NCBI GenBank assembly: GCA_965262875.1
Contig: OZ253569.1
Location: forward strand, 5,704,001 to 5,768,000
Reading direction: 5' to 3'
Source of the DNA: JBALVT01 sp965262875
Lineage (GTDB): Bacteria > Pseudomonadota > Gammaproteobacteria > Pseudomonadales > Halieaceae
Length of the DNA stretch: 64,000 nucleotides
Below, in pieces: positions 48,125 to 56,215 of the stretch (the first letter of the stretch is position 1; the number at the start of each line of letters is the position of its first letter). The translations under genes and the position numbers were made by a program. Under the pieces are notes generated by a model. It was not told the DNA's origin, made no database searches, and saw only the letters and a list, made by a program, of their open reading frames with translations.

Positions 48125-49276
48125 TCATATGAGTGCCATTTGATTAACATCAGGCAGCCTGCCATCAGGTGGATCACCCCTCAACAGCGCCATCAGGTCA
48201 CGCTTATCAAATAAATTGAGCTGTAGTAATCGCAATAGCTGCTGCATACTTTTTGTGAGTGCTGACTGAAACTTCAGAAATGCTATTAGCAGGTATACGC
48301 ACATCGCTATCCATATTTGAGTCATCACTGCATTTTTGCTCGTGCCAACAAACGATTTGATTTTCAGGTTCTGTTTTATCCACTTAAAAAATAATTCTAC
48401 TTGCCACCTGGCTTTGTAGATATCGGCGATCGTCTTGGCTGCCAGTTTGAAATTGTTCGTTAGAAACACATAGTGCTTACCCGTCTCCGCATCTTTGTAG
48501 CCAATCCGCCTTAAGCGGACTGGACATTTCCTGGAGACCTGGGGGCCAGTGAATTCTATCGTTTGATCACACGTCAAACCTTTTCCTTTCAGCACTGGTC
48601 GACGCTCGATAATACGGTATTTTGCATTGTTCTTAAGCCGGGTAACAAAGAAAATATCCTTATCTGTCAACTGTTTATACCAAGCGTAATCATTGTAGGC
48701 TTTATCAATCGCAACAATACTTCCCTTGGGAAAGCTGAGCGTGCGGCCCACTGTTACATCGTGCTTCTTCCCTTCTGTGATAGTCACAAACTCGGGCAAA
48801 TAACCCGCATGATTCAACCCGACGTGCAGTTTAATCGCTCCTTTGGTGGTGCGAAAATCAGCCCAGGGAAACGCAGACAAACACAAGTCGATGGTGGAAG
48901 CGTCCAGCGAATAAAGCGGGTGATTAAATCTGAAATTATGATCAGGTGCCACGCCTTGGCAGCGAGTTAACAGTTTTCCAAACAGCGCTTCGTACAGAGC
49001 ATAAGGCTTATCTTCATTGATGCGCGATAGGTTAGATCGCGACAGCTTCGCGCTACCCAGGTGGTAAAGGCGATGCATTTGCGCCGACATATTGTCCACG
49101 ATATCGCGCAAGCTGTTTCGACCGGACAATTGAGCCATCGTCAGCGACACAAACTGTGACCAGCGGGAGGCTTTACGAAAAGCACGACCTGAATGATGTT
49201 GTTTGGCAAGGGTCTCAAATTCATGTCTCGGAACAAGTTTTAGTATTTGTGACAGGATCGTATTACAATGCGCCAT
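48125..49276 (-). CDS. IS4-family transposase
   Basis: This 383-residue DDE transposase starts AHCNTILSQILKLVPRHEFE. The N-terminal domain includes GRNSLRDIVDNM; the catalytic core shows LDASTIDLCLSAFPWADF and IVAIDKAYNDY as acidic motifs, and the Y(2)R(3)E(6)K-like signature KARWQVELFFKWIKQNLKI supplies the Glu. I start it at ATG 49276 rather than 15 codons upstream. It appears intact, so the element may still be active. Confidence 0.88.
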   Translation of the reverse strand: MAHCNTILSQILKLVPRHEFETLAKQHHSGRAFRKASRWSQFVSLTMAQLSGRNSLRDIVDNMSAQMHRLYHLGSAKLSRSNLSRINEDKPYALYEALFGKLLTRCQGVAPDHNFRFNHPLYSLDASTIDLCLSAFPWADFRTTKGAIKLHVGLNHAGYLPEFVTITEGKKHDVTVGRTLSFPKGSIVAIDKAYNDYAWYKQLTDKDIFFVTRLKNNAKYRIIERRPVLKGKGLTCDQTIEFTGPQVSRKCPVRLRRIGYKDAETGKHYVFLTNNFKLAAKTIADIYKARWQVELFFKWIKQNLKIKSFVGTSKNAVMTQIWIAMCVYLLIAFLKFQSALTKSMQQLLRLLQLNLFDKRDLMALLRGDPPDGRLPDVNQMALI

Positions 49277-49361
49277 GGTCTGGTTCCCTCTATTAATACA
49301 CTGTTTTCTAAACAATCTCATTGTATCAATTGTGGCGGAATCAGACCTTTTTATTTTCTCC

Positions 49362-49380
49362 TTAACGGGACAGCAGTGAT
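49362..49380. repeat. IS4 right terminal inverted repeat
   Basis: TTAACGGGACAGCAGTGAT is the exact reverse complement of the left end. Confidence 0.85.
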
Positions 49381-49481
49381 ACTGTTACATAGGTGCGGCT
49401 TGTGTTTTGTACATCGGTTTTGTAACTCCATTAGATGCAATGCCAATTAAAAGCACCGAGGTTCACTAATCGGTGCAGGCA

Positions 49482-49567
49482 CATAACGAGGCCGGGCAAA
49501 AACGCGCAGCAAGCTGCGATGGACTCGCTCCACTTCGTTCCGCTCGCCTTTGCCGGCAGCGTTACGA
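49482..49567. other. attC-like integron recombination site
   Basis: The 5' arm TAACG-AG-GCCGGGCAAA and 3' arm TTTGCCGGC-AG-CGTTA fold on each other. CGTTA pairs with TAACG (R box), a two-base AG/AG mismatch forms the spacer, and GGC/TTTGCC pairs with GCC/GGCAAA with one extra unpaired G, the extrahelical base typical of attC L boxes. The variable loop contains a GCAGC-AA-GCTGC hairpin. It immediately precedes a small cassette-type gene. No integrase is in the window, so this would be an isolated site. Confidence 0.6.
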
Positions 49568-49599
49568 GTACAACCAACAATCCGATATGGAGATTCATT

Positions 49600-49800
49600 A
49601 TGAGTGATCAATTTGAAGTAGGTGACGTAGTAAAGTTGAAGTCAGGTGGTGAGAAAATGACCATCGAGGAGATCGAAGATGATGGTTACGTCTCTTGTGT
49701 TTGGTTTGAGGGATCTCAGGTCCAACGAGGCACCTTTGTAGCAGCGACCCTCCAGAAGTATAAACCGGCAACTGGCAGTATTGGCATATCACGAGCTTAG
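49600..49800 (+). CDS. YodC-family (DUF2158) small protein
   Basis: This 66-residue protein has the DUF2158 pattern FEVGDVVKLKSGGEKMTIEE followed by SCVWFEGSQVQRGTF. The family's function is unknown; such genes are common integron cassette and mobile-element cargo. The ATG at 49600 lies 33 bases after the attC-like site, the typical spacing of a cassette gene. Confidence 0.8.
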   Translation: MSDQFEVGDVVKLKSGGEKMTIEEIEDDGYVSCVWFEGSQVQRGTFVAATLQKYKPATGSIGISRA

Positions 49801-49817
49801 CTCCTGTAGGGTTCCGA

Positions 49818-50755
49818 ATGGTAAGTGAAGATCAATCTGACCAGTACCCAGAAGAAGGGAAAGGTCGAAAAGCTGGAAGGGGCGCCCTACAAGTCGTTGG
49901 TGGGGCTGTCCCGTTTGTGGGTGGTCTATTTTCTGCTGTTGCGGGGGCGTGGTCTGAAGCCGAGCAGGAGAAAGTCAACCGCTTTTTCAGCATTGGGTAA
50001 AGATGCTCGAGGATGAGCTGAAGGAAAAGGAACAGACCATTGTCGAAATAATGGCGCGACTCGATTTGCAAGACGAAAAAATTCAGGAGCGAGTCGAGAG
50101 CAGAGAATACCAATCACTTCTCAAGAAAACATTTCGAGAGTGGTCAGGGGCTGAAAGCGAAGATAAGAGGGAATATATCAGAAACATCCTCGCGAATGCT
50201 GCTGCATCCCAGGTGTCTAGTGACGATGTGATTCGCCTTTTCATAGATTGGATCAAAAACTACACAGAGCTACATTTCCGAGTGATCGCTGCGGTTTATA
50301 ATTCAGCAGGCATCACTCGAGGAGGGATATGGCGAAAGATTGGGAAAGGTAAAGTTCGTGAAGATTCTGCAGATGCTGACCTGTATAAACTGCTATTCCG
50401 TGACTTGAGCACAGGAGGGATTGCGCAGCAGCATCGTGAAACTGATTATCATGGTAATTTTATTCAAAAACGGCCTCAGAAGAAATCGAGTAACAGTGGA
50501 CCAAAGCCGATGAAATCTGCGTTCGATGAAGAAGATCAGTATGAATTGACCGAGTTAGGTCAACAATTCGTCCATTACGCAATGACAGACCTTCCTGTTC
50601 GAATTGAGTATGACCCAGATTTTACGAATACAGAGCAGGAAGCACAGACCCGACCTGCAAAGTTTTCAAGCATATGCATCCAGAACCACCCCAGAACCCC
50701 GTTGACAGTTTGGAGCAATAATGTGACTATAAATCACATAACTGTTCCACACTAA
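49818..50755 (+). pseudogene. Unknown coiled protein with Gly-rich hydrophobic segment, single frameshift
   Basis: Two adjacent frames form one protein of about 311 residues. The first (49818-50000) has ALQVVGGAVPFVGGLFSAVA, a hydrophobic Gly-rich helix pair, then AWSEAEQEKVNRFF. The second continues from QHWVK into MLEDELKEKEQTIVEIMARL (coiled coil), a helical domain (REWSGAESEDKREYIRNILA) and a winged-helix-like C-terminal part. Adding one T to the T5 tract at 49983-49987 reads FFQHWVKMLEDE without interruption. I do not know the family. Location next to a restriction-modification operon suggests a defence-island gene whose hydrophobic segment could act on membranes; that is conjecture. Confidence 0.55.
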
Positions 50756-50778
50756 AATCACAAAAACGGGATTATCCG

Positions 50779-52119
50779 ATGTCTGAACCAACTGATTTTG
50801 AGCTGCTCTCCAATGTTGCTTCCATCTATTCCCAACAAACCATTGCGGATAAAATCAGCCACCCAAGAGAAGTGGTCAACCGCTGGATCAAGGAACGCAC
50901 GAGACAGGCGGACCAGAACTGGTTGACATGGAACGAGCGCAACAGCCTGGAAGGAATGCTCCCCAAGCCAAAGGATGGGGACCATGAATTCACGTTTATC
51001 GACCTCTTTGCCGGGATCGGCGGGATCAGGCATGGGTTCCAGGCGACAGGCGGAAAATGCGTCTTTACCAGTGAATACGATAAATACGCGGTAAAGACTT
51101 ACCTCGCCAACAATCACTGTGATCACGATGTCCATGGCGATATCCGCGAAATCACCCAGCCCGAAGGAAAGACAAAGCGGCAGACAGTCACTCACATCAA
51201 AAAATCGATTCCTGACCATGATGTCCTACTGGCCGGATTTCCCTGCCAACCATTCTCCATTGCCGGAGTATCCAAGAAAAACTCGCTGGGCCGGGCTCAC
51301 GGTTTTGAGTGCGATACACAAGGCACGCTATTCTTTGATGTCGCCCGGATTATTGAGGCCAAACAGCCGCTGGCCGTGATGCTGGAGAACGTCAAGAACC
51401 TGAAAAGCCATGACCGGGGCAAGACATTCAAGGTCATTATGAATACGCTCGACGAACTCGGCTATGACGTGGTTGATTCAGAGTATTTGAGCGGAGATGC
51501 AGACCCCAAGGTTGTCAACGGCAAGAATTTTGTGCCGCAGAACCGGCAGCGGATTGTACTGGTTGCATTCCGTCGGGACCTGGGTGTCACAGAGGGCCTG
51601 ACACTCAAAGACATCAAACACTACTTCCCAGAGACAGCTCCCAAAGTAGGCGACATTCTGGAGTCTGCCAAAGAGGTCGATAAAAAATATACGCTTACCC
51701 CAAAGCTGTGGGAATATTTGAAGAATTACGCCAAGAAACACAAGGCCGCAGGCAATGGTTTCGGGTTCGGTAAAGTAACTGCTACTGATCGCTCGACCCG
51801 AACGCTATCCGCCCGATACTACAAGGACGGCTCCGAAATTCTGGTGGACCAGGGACGAAACAAGCGTCCACGCCGGTTAACACCAAGGGAATGTGCTAGA
51901 CTCATGGGGTTCGATAAATCCGGCGGAAACGATTTTATAATTCCCGTGTCGGACACACAGGCCTATAAACAATTTGGCAATAGCGTGGTTGTGCCTGCCT
52001 TTGAGGCCGTAGCTTTGCTCATGAAACCGCGCATCCTCGAGGCGAAAAAGAAAGTTGCGAAGCTCTCAAAGGTGAGTAAGAAAACAACGGAAACCCGCAA
52101 AACCAAAAAAGCTGCCTAA
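50779..52119 (+). CDS. dcm: DNA (cytosine-5) methyltransferase, Dcm-like
   Basis: This 446-residue C5-methyltransferase is closely similar in layout to E. coli Dcm. An N-terminal helical segment precedes motif I FIDLFAGIGGIRHGF, motif IV GFPCQPFSIAG (catalytic Cys about residue 156), motif VI LENVKNLKSH, motif VIII QNRQRIVLVAF, and motif X QFGNSVVVPAF. The target region GNGFGFGKVT and TRTLSARYYKDGSEIL resembles Dcm, which methylates the inner C of CCWGG, so that site is predicted. It overlaps vsr by one base and is followed by an MvaI/BcnI-like nuclease, making a restriction-modification operon. Confidence 0.92.
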   Translation: MSEPTDFELLSNVASIYSQQTIADKISHPREVVNRWIKERTRQADQNWLTWNERNSLEGMLPKPKDGDHEFTFIDLFAGIGGIRHGFQATGGKCVFTSEYDKYAVKTYLANNHCDHDVHGDIREITQPEGKTKRQTVTHIKKSIPDHDVLLAGFPCQPFSIAGVSKKNSLGRAHGFECDTQGTLFFDVARIIEAKQPLAVMLENVKNLKSHDRGKTFKVIMNTLDELGYDVVDSEYLSGDADPKVVNGKNFVPQNRQRIVLVAFRRDLGVTEGLTLKDIKHYFPETAPKVGDILESAKEVDKKYTLTPKLWEYLKNYAKKHKAAGNGFGFGKVTATDRSTRTLSARYYKDGSEILVDQGRNKRPRRLTPRECARLMGFDKSGGNDFIIPVSDTQAYKQFGNSVVVPAFEAVALLMKPRILEAKKKVAKLSKVSKKTTETRKTKKAA

Positions 52120-52541
52120 TGGTTGATATTGTTTCCCCCGAACATCGTTCCCGTATGATGTCCGGGATCAGAGGCAAGAGCACCAAGCCGGAACTCACCG
52201 TCAGGAAAGAGCTCTTCCGAAGGGGCTTCCGGTACCAATTACACAGGAAAGACCTTCCGGGAAAGCCTGACCTGGTTTTCCCCAAATACAATGCAGTGAT
52301 TCTCGTAAATGGCTGTTTCTGGCACGGGCATGACTGCAAACTGTTCAAATGGCCCAAAAGCAATCCTGAATTCTGGCATGAAAAGATCACCGGCAACAAG
52401 GAGCGGGATATGCGCAATACCACCCTCCTCCTGGATCAGGGCTGGCGCGTTGAAACTGTTTGGGAGTGCCGCTTAAAGGGGAAATCAACTACCGGGATTG
52501 ACAAAGAGATCGACCGACTGGCAGCATGGCTCACGGTATAA
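52119..52541 (+). CDS. vsr: Very-short-patch repair endonuclease Vsr
   Basis: This 140-residue protein nicks 5' of the T in T:G mismatches left by deamination of 5-methylcytosine at Dcm sites. It has SRMMSGIRGKSTKPEL, the catalytic-core GKPDLVFPKYNAVILVNGCF with conserved Asp, then WHGHDC and WECRLKG. It starts in the TAATG overlap with the methyltransferase stop, the same arrangement as E. coli dcm-vsr. Confidence 0.95.
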   Translation: MVDIVSPEHRSRMMSGIRGKSTKPELTVRKELFRRGFRYQLHRKDLPGKPDLVFPKYNAVILVNGCFWHGHDCKLFKWPKSNPEFWHEKITGNKERDMRNTTLLLDQGWRVETVWECRLKGKSTTGIDKEIDRLAAWLTV

Positions 52542-52575
52542 ATACACAATAAGGATTCACAGGGGAGCCAGCCGG

Positions 52576-53976
52576 GTGCCAGACGAACATGGAACGCATG
52601 ACAGCAGGGAAGCGCAAGAGGCGAGTTTAGAGCGAATACTCGCTATACTCACCGATCTTGGTGCTGACAAAATATATGCAAAGCGCCTTGCGCCTAACGA
52701 TAACAGTAAGAACCAGCCCTATTTCGGGTTTCACCTGACGGACCTATCTTTCCTGCCAACCGGCGACCTTGTCCCATCGTCAACGATGTCAAAAAAAACA
52801 AAGGATGCCAAGAGGCAGATCAAGTATCAGGCTCCCCTTACGCTGTCATGGTTTGACGCGGAGGGGCGAACCTTTGAAGCGCCGCACGCCAAGCTGATCT
52901 ATTACCCGCAATATCCGGAAGTAAGGTTCTCGGGATTTCTCCAGGGTTCCAGGGTTGATATCAGTGAATGGATGCAACCACAGAAACGAGGGCGCAGCGA
53001 GGGTCGCTGGCTAATACTTGGCGTCCATCCGAACGGCACCACCTATGCATACCTCGCCATCCCCGACAGCAATCTGGCGCGGGAGCTTGAAAACACCGAG
53101 CTTGTGGATATTGGCAGCGTCCTCAGCGAAATTGCCGTGGATTACACGCTTGCCGGGGCATCCACTGAAGAAGCCCTGAAGGCAAAGTTGCTGGAAGTCT
53201 ACAATATGGGCTGGATTCCCGGCCAGAAGATGAATGCCGATCTGACCACGTCACCTTACCGGGCGCAGAACGGCGGCGGTTATACGCTCGAAGCCATGCT
53301 GGGCGTCCCGCCCAATGGCTACGCCGAACCGGACTACCTTGGCTGGGAGGTAAAAAAGTTTGGTGTATCACGCTTCCCGAGAACGGGCGCAAATCCCACC
53401 ACCCTCATGACGCCTGAACCTGATGGCGGCATCTACCGGGACCAGGGCGCAGCGGACTTTGTGAGGCAATACGGTTACCCGGACAGGTCCGGTATTCCCG
53501 ACCGGCTGAATATTGGCGGCAAACACGTCTACGGTAATCGGATCGAGGGAACCGGGCTTACCCTGAACATCCTCGGATTTGATACAGGGGAAGGCGCTAT
53601 CACTGACGCTACAGGTGCTATTGCCTTGCTGGATGATACAGATACGATAGCGGCGAGCTGGAGCTTTGCCAAACTCATGGACCACTGGAAGCGCAAACAC
53701 TCTCAGGCCGTATACATACCCTGTCTAAGGCGTAACGGTGCCACAGGTGGATACGAGTACCAGTATGGTAAGGATATTGAGCTTGGCACCGACACAGATT
53801 TCGAGATGTTGCTATCCGCCATGGCTGGCGGCAATGTCTATTATGACCCCGGAATCAAGCTGGAGAATGCTTCAACGGAATCTCCAAGGTTAAAACGGCG
53901 CAGCCAGTTCAGGGTCAATCACCGGCATCTGACAGGCCTGTATAACAACTTCGCGTTCGTTGATATAGCGGCATAG
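52576..53976 (+). CDS. MvaI/BcnI-family type II restriction endonuclease
   Basis: This is a nuclease of about 466 residues. The region LGWEVKKFG (about residues 255-263) is a PD-(D/E)xK active-site half with E-x-K, preceded by the acidic EPDY; GGGYTLEAMLGVPPNG is characteristic of the MvaI/BcnI family, which cuts CCWGG or CCSGG as a monomer. Linkage to a Dcm-like methylase favours CCWGG. I start it at GTG 52576 with AGGGGAG eight bases upstream; the ATG at 52498 would overlap vsr. The N-terminal 200 residues (KIYAKRLAPNDNSKNQPYFG onward) are longer than MvaI's and may be an added domain. Confidence 0.8.
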   Translation: MPDEHGTHDSREAQEASLERILAILTDLGADKIYAKRLAPNDNSKNQPYFGFHLTDLSFLPTGDLVPSSTMSKKTKDAKRQIKYQAPLTLSWFDAEGRTFEAPHAKLIYYPQYPEVRFSGFLQGSRVDISEWMQPQKRGRSEGRWLILGVHPNGTTYAYLAIPDSNLARELENTELVDIGSVLSEIAVDYTLAGASTEEALKAKLLEVYNMGWIPGQKMNADLTTSPYRAQNGGGYTLEAMLGVPPNGYAEPDYLGWEVKKFGVSRFPRTGANPTTLMTPEPDGGIYRDQGAADFVRQYGYPDRSGIPDRLNIGGKHVYGNRIEGTGLTLNILGFDTGEGAITDATGAIALLDDTDTIAASWSFAKLMDHWKRKHSQAVYIPCLRRNGATGGYEYQYGKDIELGTDTDFEMLLSAMAGGNVYYDPGIKLENASTESPRLKRRSQFRVNHRHLTGLYNNFAFVDIAA

Positions 53977-53998
53977 CTGTAGGGTCCAGGGCTGCTCC

Positions 53999-54214
53999 TC
54001 AGAGTAGCCCCCGTTCAGCCATTGAAGTCACATCGCTACCGACTACGATGTGATCAAGAACCCGGATTTCAACAAGCTGGAGTGCTTCTTTCAGGCGCTC
54101 CGTGATACGAATATCCGCCTGTGAGGGTTCAGTGCATCCGCTCGGATGATTGTGCGCGAAAATTACAGTCTTTTCCACTATGAGATGAGCCCGAAACGGA
54201 GGAAACCACGGAAG
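53999..54214 (-). pseudogene. radC: RadC/JAB-domain C-terminal fragment
   Basis: The minus strand encodes AHLIVEKTVIFAHNHPSG, then ITERLKEALQLVEIRVLDH and IVVGSDVTSMAERGLL to TGA at 53999. HNHPSG is the metalloprotease-like signature of RadC family proteins, which are frequent on genomic islands. Only about the last 65 residues remain; upstream the frame meets a TAG at 54215-54217. Confidence 0.75.
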
Positions 54215-54280
54215 CTATTTCCACTATAATTGGTTGTTCTCTATAATCAGACATCGCCCAACGAACAGGGTTTCCCCTCA

Positions 54281-54613
54281 ATGGATTTTTCACTGCCACC
54301 CGAAGTGACGGTCAATCAATACCAGCTGGATGGCCAGTGGGTGTATGGATTCCGGCATGAGTCATTGGGGGAGCTGGGTAGAATTGTTTTACAGAACCTG
54401 CCAAACGGTCAATGCCATGTTGCCAGTGAGGTCAGCGGAGAATCCGACGACCCCATGACCGAGGTTCGGTTGGAGATCCTTCGACCCATCAGCGAACAAG
54501 TATCAGCCGCGCTCAAAGCCGCATTCGGTGACGGCGACCAAGCGTCATCAACGGCCGCACCGAAAAGCCCTCAAGCGCCGGGTGAGGTTGTCGAAAGTAA
54601 ACTGATGGCCTGA
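54281..54613 (+). CDS. Hypothetical protein
   Basis: This 110-residue soluble protein (DFSLPPEVTVNQYQLDGQWV near the start) has a Ser/Ala/Pro-rich tail. It is not recognised. The ATG at 54281 is preferred to an upstream GTG because the extra residues look non-coding. It is flanked by gene fragments in the island. Confidence 0.5.
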   Translation: MDFSLPPEVTVNQYQLDGQWVYGFRHESLGELGRIVLQNLPNGQCHVASEVSGESDDPMTEVRLEILRPISEQVSAALKAAFGDGDQASSTAAPKSPQAPGEVVESKLMA

Positions 54614-54637
54614 GCGCGGTGTGGTGCACCTGCGGCC

Positions 54638-54883
54638 ATGCTGGTTTTTGCGTACGGTGCGACAAAGACGGGGGAGTTTGAGGACTACGCACGAAAAATG
54701 TACCCCTAGTATCAACCCCTCAATGTCCCTACCTGGATTATTGGTGATCCTCTGGGTACGCCAGGATTTGATACGCCCTCCAAAATAATGAAGGTATGGC
54801 CTGAGCGTGAAGCCATCCGGGAACGGACGCCCAACCAGTTTAATGCTGAACTTGATGCGCTGCTTGCTAATCACTGTGGGTAA
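54638..54883 (+). pseudogene. Small unknown gene interrupted by an in-frame TAG
   Basis: One frame runs from ATG 54638 to TAA 54881-54883 (81 codons) and is broken only by TAG at 54707-54709, after ARKMYP. The part after the stop reads YQPLNVPTWIIGDPLGTPG and continues with a protein-like acidic helix (REAIRERTPNQFNAELDALL). It is unrecognised. It looks like a short hypothetical gene with one nonsense change. Confidence 0.35.
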
Positions 54884-54985
54884 GGCCGGGGGAGTATTTT
54901 TCCATCGGGCGTATTGCACCGGATCGAGAAATATTCCTGCGGTCGCTTCGCCTCGATGCCGCGCAAAGCCGGATAGGAGAGCGAA

Positions 54986-55768
54986 ATGGCCGAAACGCAG
55001 ATTGAATGGACAGATGCAACATGGAATCCGGTCGCTGGGTGCTCTTTGGCGAGTGCAGGATGCAAAAATTGTTATGCCATGCAGATGGCTCGGCGCTTGG
55101 AGGCAATGGGAGTTGATAAGTACAAAGGGCTGACCCAAAAGCGAGGTAAGAACATCACTTGGAACGGAATTGTTCGCGAAGACAATGCGTCCCTTCTGAT
55201 TCCGTACAAGTGGAAAAAAGCGCGAGAAATATTTGTTAACTCCCTGAGCGATTTGTTCCATGAAGATGTTAGCGACGAATTTATCCTCTCCGTCTGGAAG
55301 GTCATGCAGGAGACTCCACAGCATAACTACCAGATATTAACAAAACGCCCAGAACGAATGCGTCAAATTACGACTGAAAAAATTGGGAATGTTTTGCCGA
55401 ATGTGTGGCTTGGCACCAGTGTTGAAAGCTCGGAGGTTATTGACAGGATCGATGATTTGCGTAAGACGCCTGCGGCAATACGTTTCATATCCTTCGAACC
55501 ACTCATCGATTCTGTTGGAATGGTTAATTTGAGGAATATTCATTGGGCTATTGTCGGAGGCGAAAGTGGAAGCAAAGCCAGACCTATTAAGGAAGAATGG
55601 ATTGATGAGATACATGCTCAATGTTATGCCTTTGACACTGCCTTCTTTTTTAAGCAATGGGGTTCTTGGGGAAAAGACAATCAAAAAAGATCGAAAAAAG
55701 CCAATGGCCGAGAGTATCGGGGCAGAACATGGGATGAAATGCCAGCAGTAGGGATGGCAGCGCTCTAA
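54986..55768 (+). CDS. DUF5131 (phage Gp37/Gp68-like) three-Cys-motif protein
   Basis: This 260-residue protein begins TQIEWTDATWNPVAGCS and carries the three-cysteine motif C19-x6-C26-x2-C29 followed by Tyr, reminiscent of a metal or Fe-S site; later motifs are FVNSLSDLFHEDV, YQILTKRPERM, NVWLGTSVES and RFISFEPLI, with IVGGESGSKARP near the end. The family is known as the companion of the three-Cys-motif partner protein TcmP, encoded 18 bases downstream. Biochemical function is not established. The start has AGGAGAG upstream. Confidence 0.85.
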   Translation: MAETQIEWTDATWNPVAGCSLASAGCKNCYAMQMARRLEAMGVDKYKGLTQKRGKNITWNGIVREDNASLLIPYKWKKAREIFVNSLSDLFHEDVSDEFILSVWKVMQETPQHNYQILTKRPERMRQITTEKIGNVLPNVWLGTSVESSEVIDRIDDLRKTPAAIRFISFEPLIDSVGMVNLRNIHWAIVGGESGSKARPIKEEWIDEIHAQCYAFDTAFFFKQWGSWGKDNQKRSKKANGREYRGRTWDEMPAVGMAAL

Positions 55769-56207
55769 CAGGGAAGTATATTTATTGTGACGAAGAAAAA
55801 TTATGACTGGGATGGTGGCGCAACTTTAGAAGACCACACCAAGAAAAAGCACTCTATTCTTGAAGAGTATTTCAGGCAATATCTCATTGTTCGCTGTCAA
55901 TTGCCGCAGCAAGAAAAATTCCGTCTTGCTATCGTTGACGGCTTCTCGGGGGCCGGGCTCTATAAGTGCGGGAGCTACGGTTCGCCTCTCATCTTCGTCG
56001 AAGTATTAATCAGCACAACGAAGGTAATCAATCAGCGGCGATTAGCCGAAGGAATGAAGCCAATACAAATTGAGTGCCTGCTTATCTTCAACGATCAAAT
56101 CGAAGCGGTAACGCACCAACTAAAACAAAATCTCGCACCGCAGCTGGCGTCAATAAACGAGGCCGAAAACCTTCATGTCGAGACTGAGTATCTCAGTGCA
56201 CCGCTTG

Positions 56208-56215
56208 AAAAAATT
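56208..56215. repeat. Target-site duplication, left copy
   Basis: AAAAAATT directly precedes the ISL3 left end and is repeated at 57537-57544. Confidence 0.85.

Larger units (their letters stand above)
48103..49380. mobile_element. Complete IS4-family insertion sequence
   Basis: This 1,278-base element is bounded by perfect 19-base inverted repeats, ATCACTGCTGTCCCGTTAA at 48103-48121 and its reverse complement at 49362-49380, enclosing one transposase gene. No clear target-site duplication is visible in the flanks. It sits just upstream of the alpha/beta-hydrolase gene. Confidence 0.85.

Noticed and set aside
49453..49476. GCACCGA/TCGGTGC hairpin as a rho-independent terminator
   Set aside because: The stem is real but no T-run follows; it may be part of the recombination-site neighbourhood.
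30315..49987. Programmed ribosomal frameshifting
   Set aside because: The tracts lack consistent slippery heptamers with downstream structure, shifts go in both directions, and the genes belong to families not known to use it. Error or mutation is simpler.
31241..54709. TAG recoded as an amino acid
   Set aside because: TAG ends otherwise normal genes such as the iron ATPase (10321-10323), the YodC-like gene (49798-49800) and the restriction nuclease (53974-53976), so it is a normal stop.
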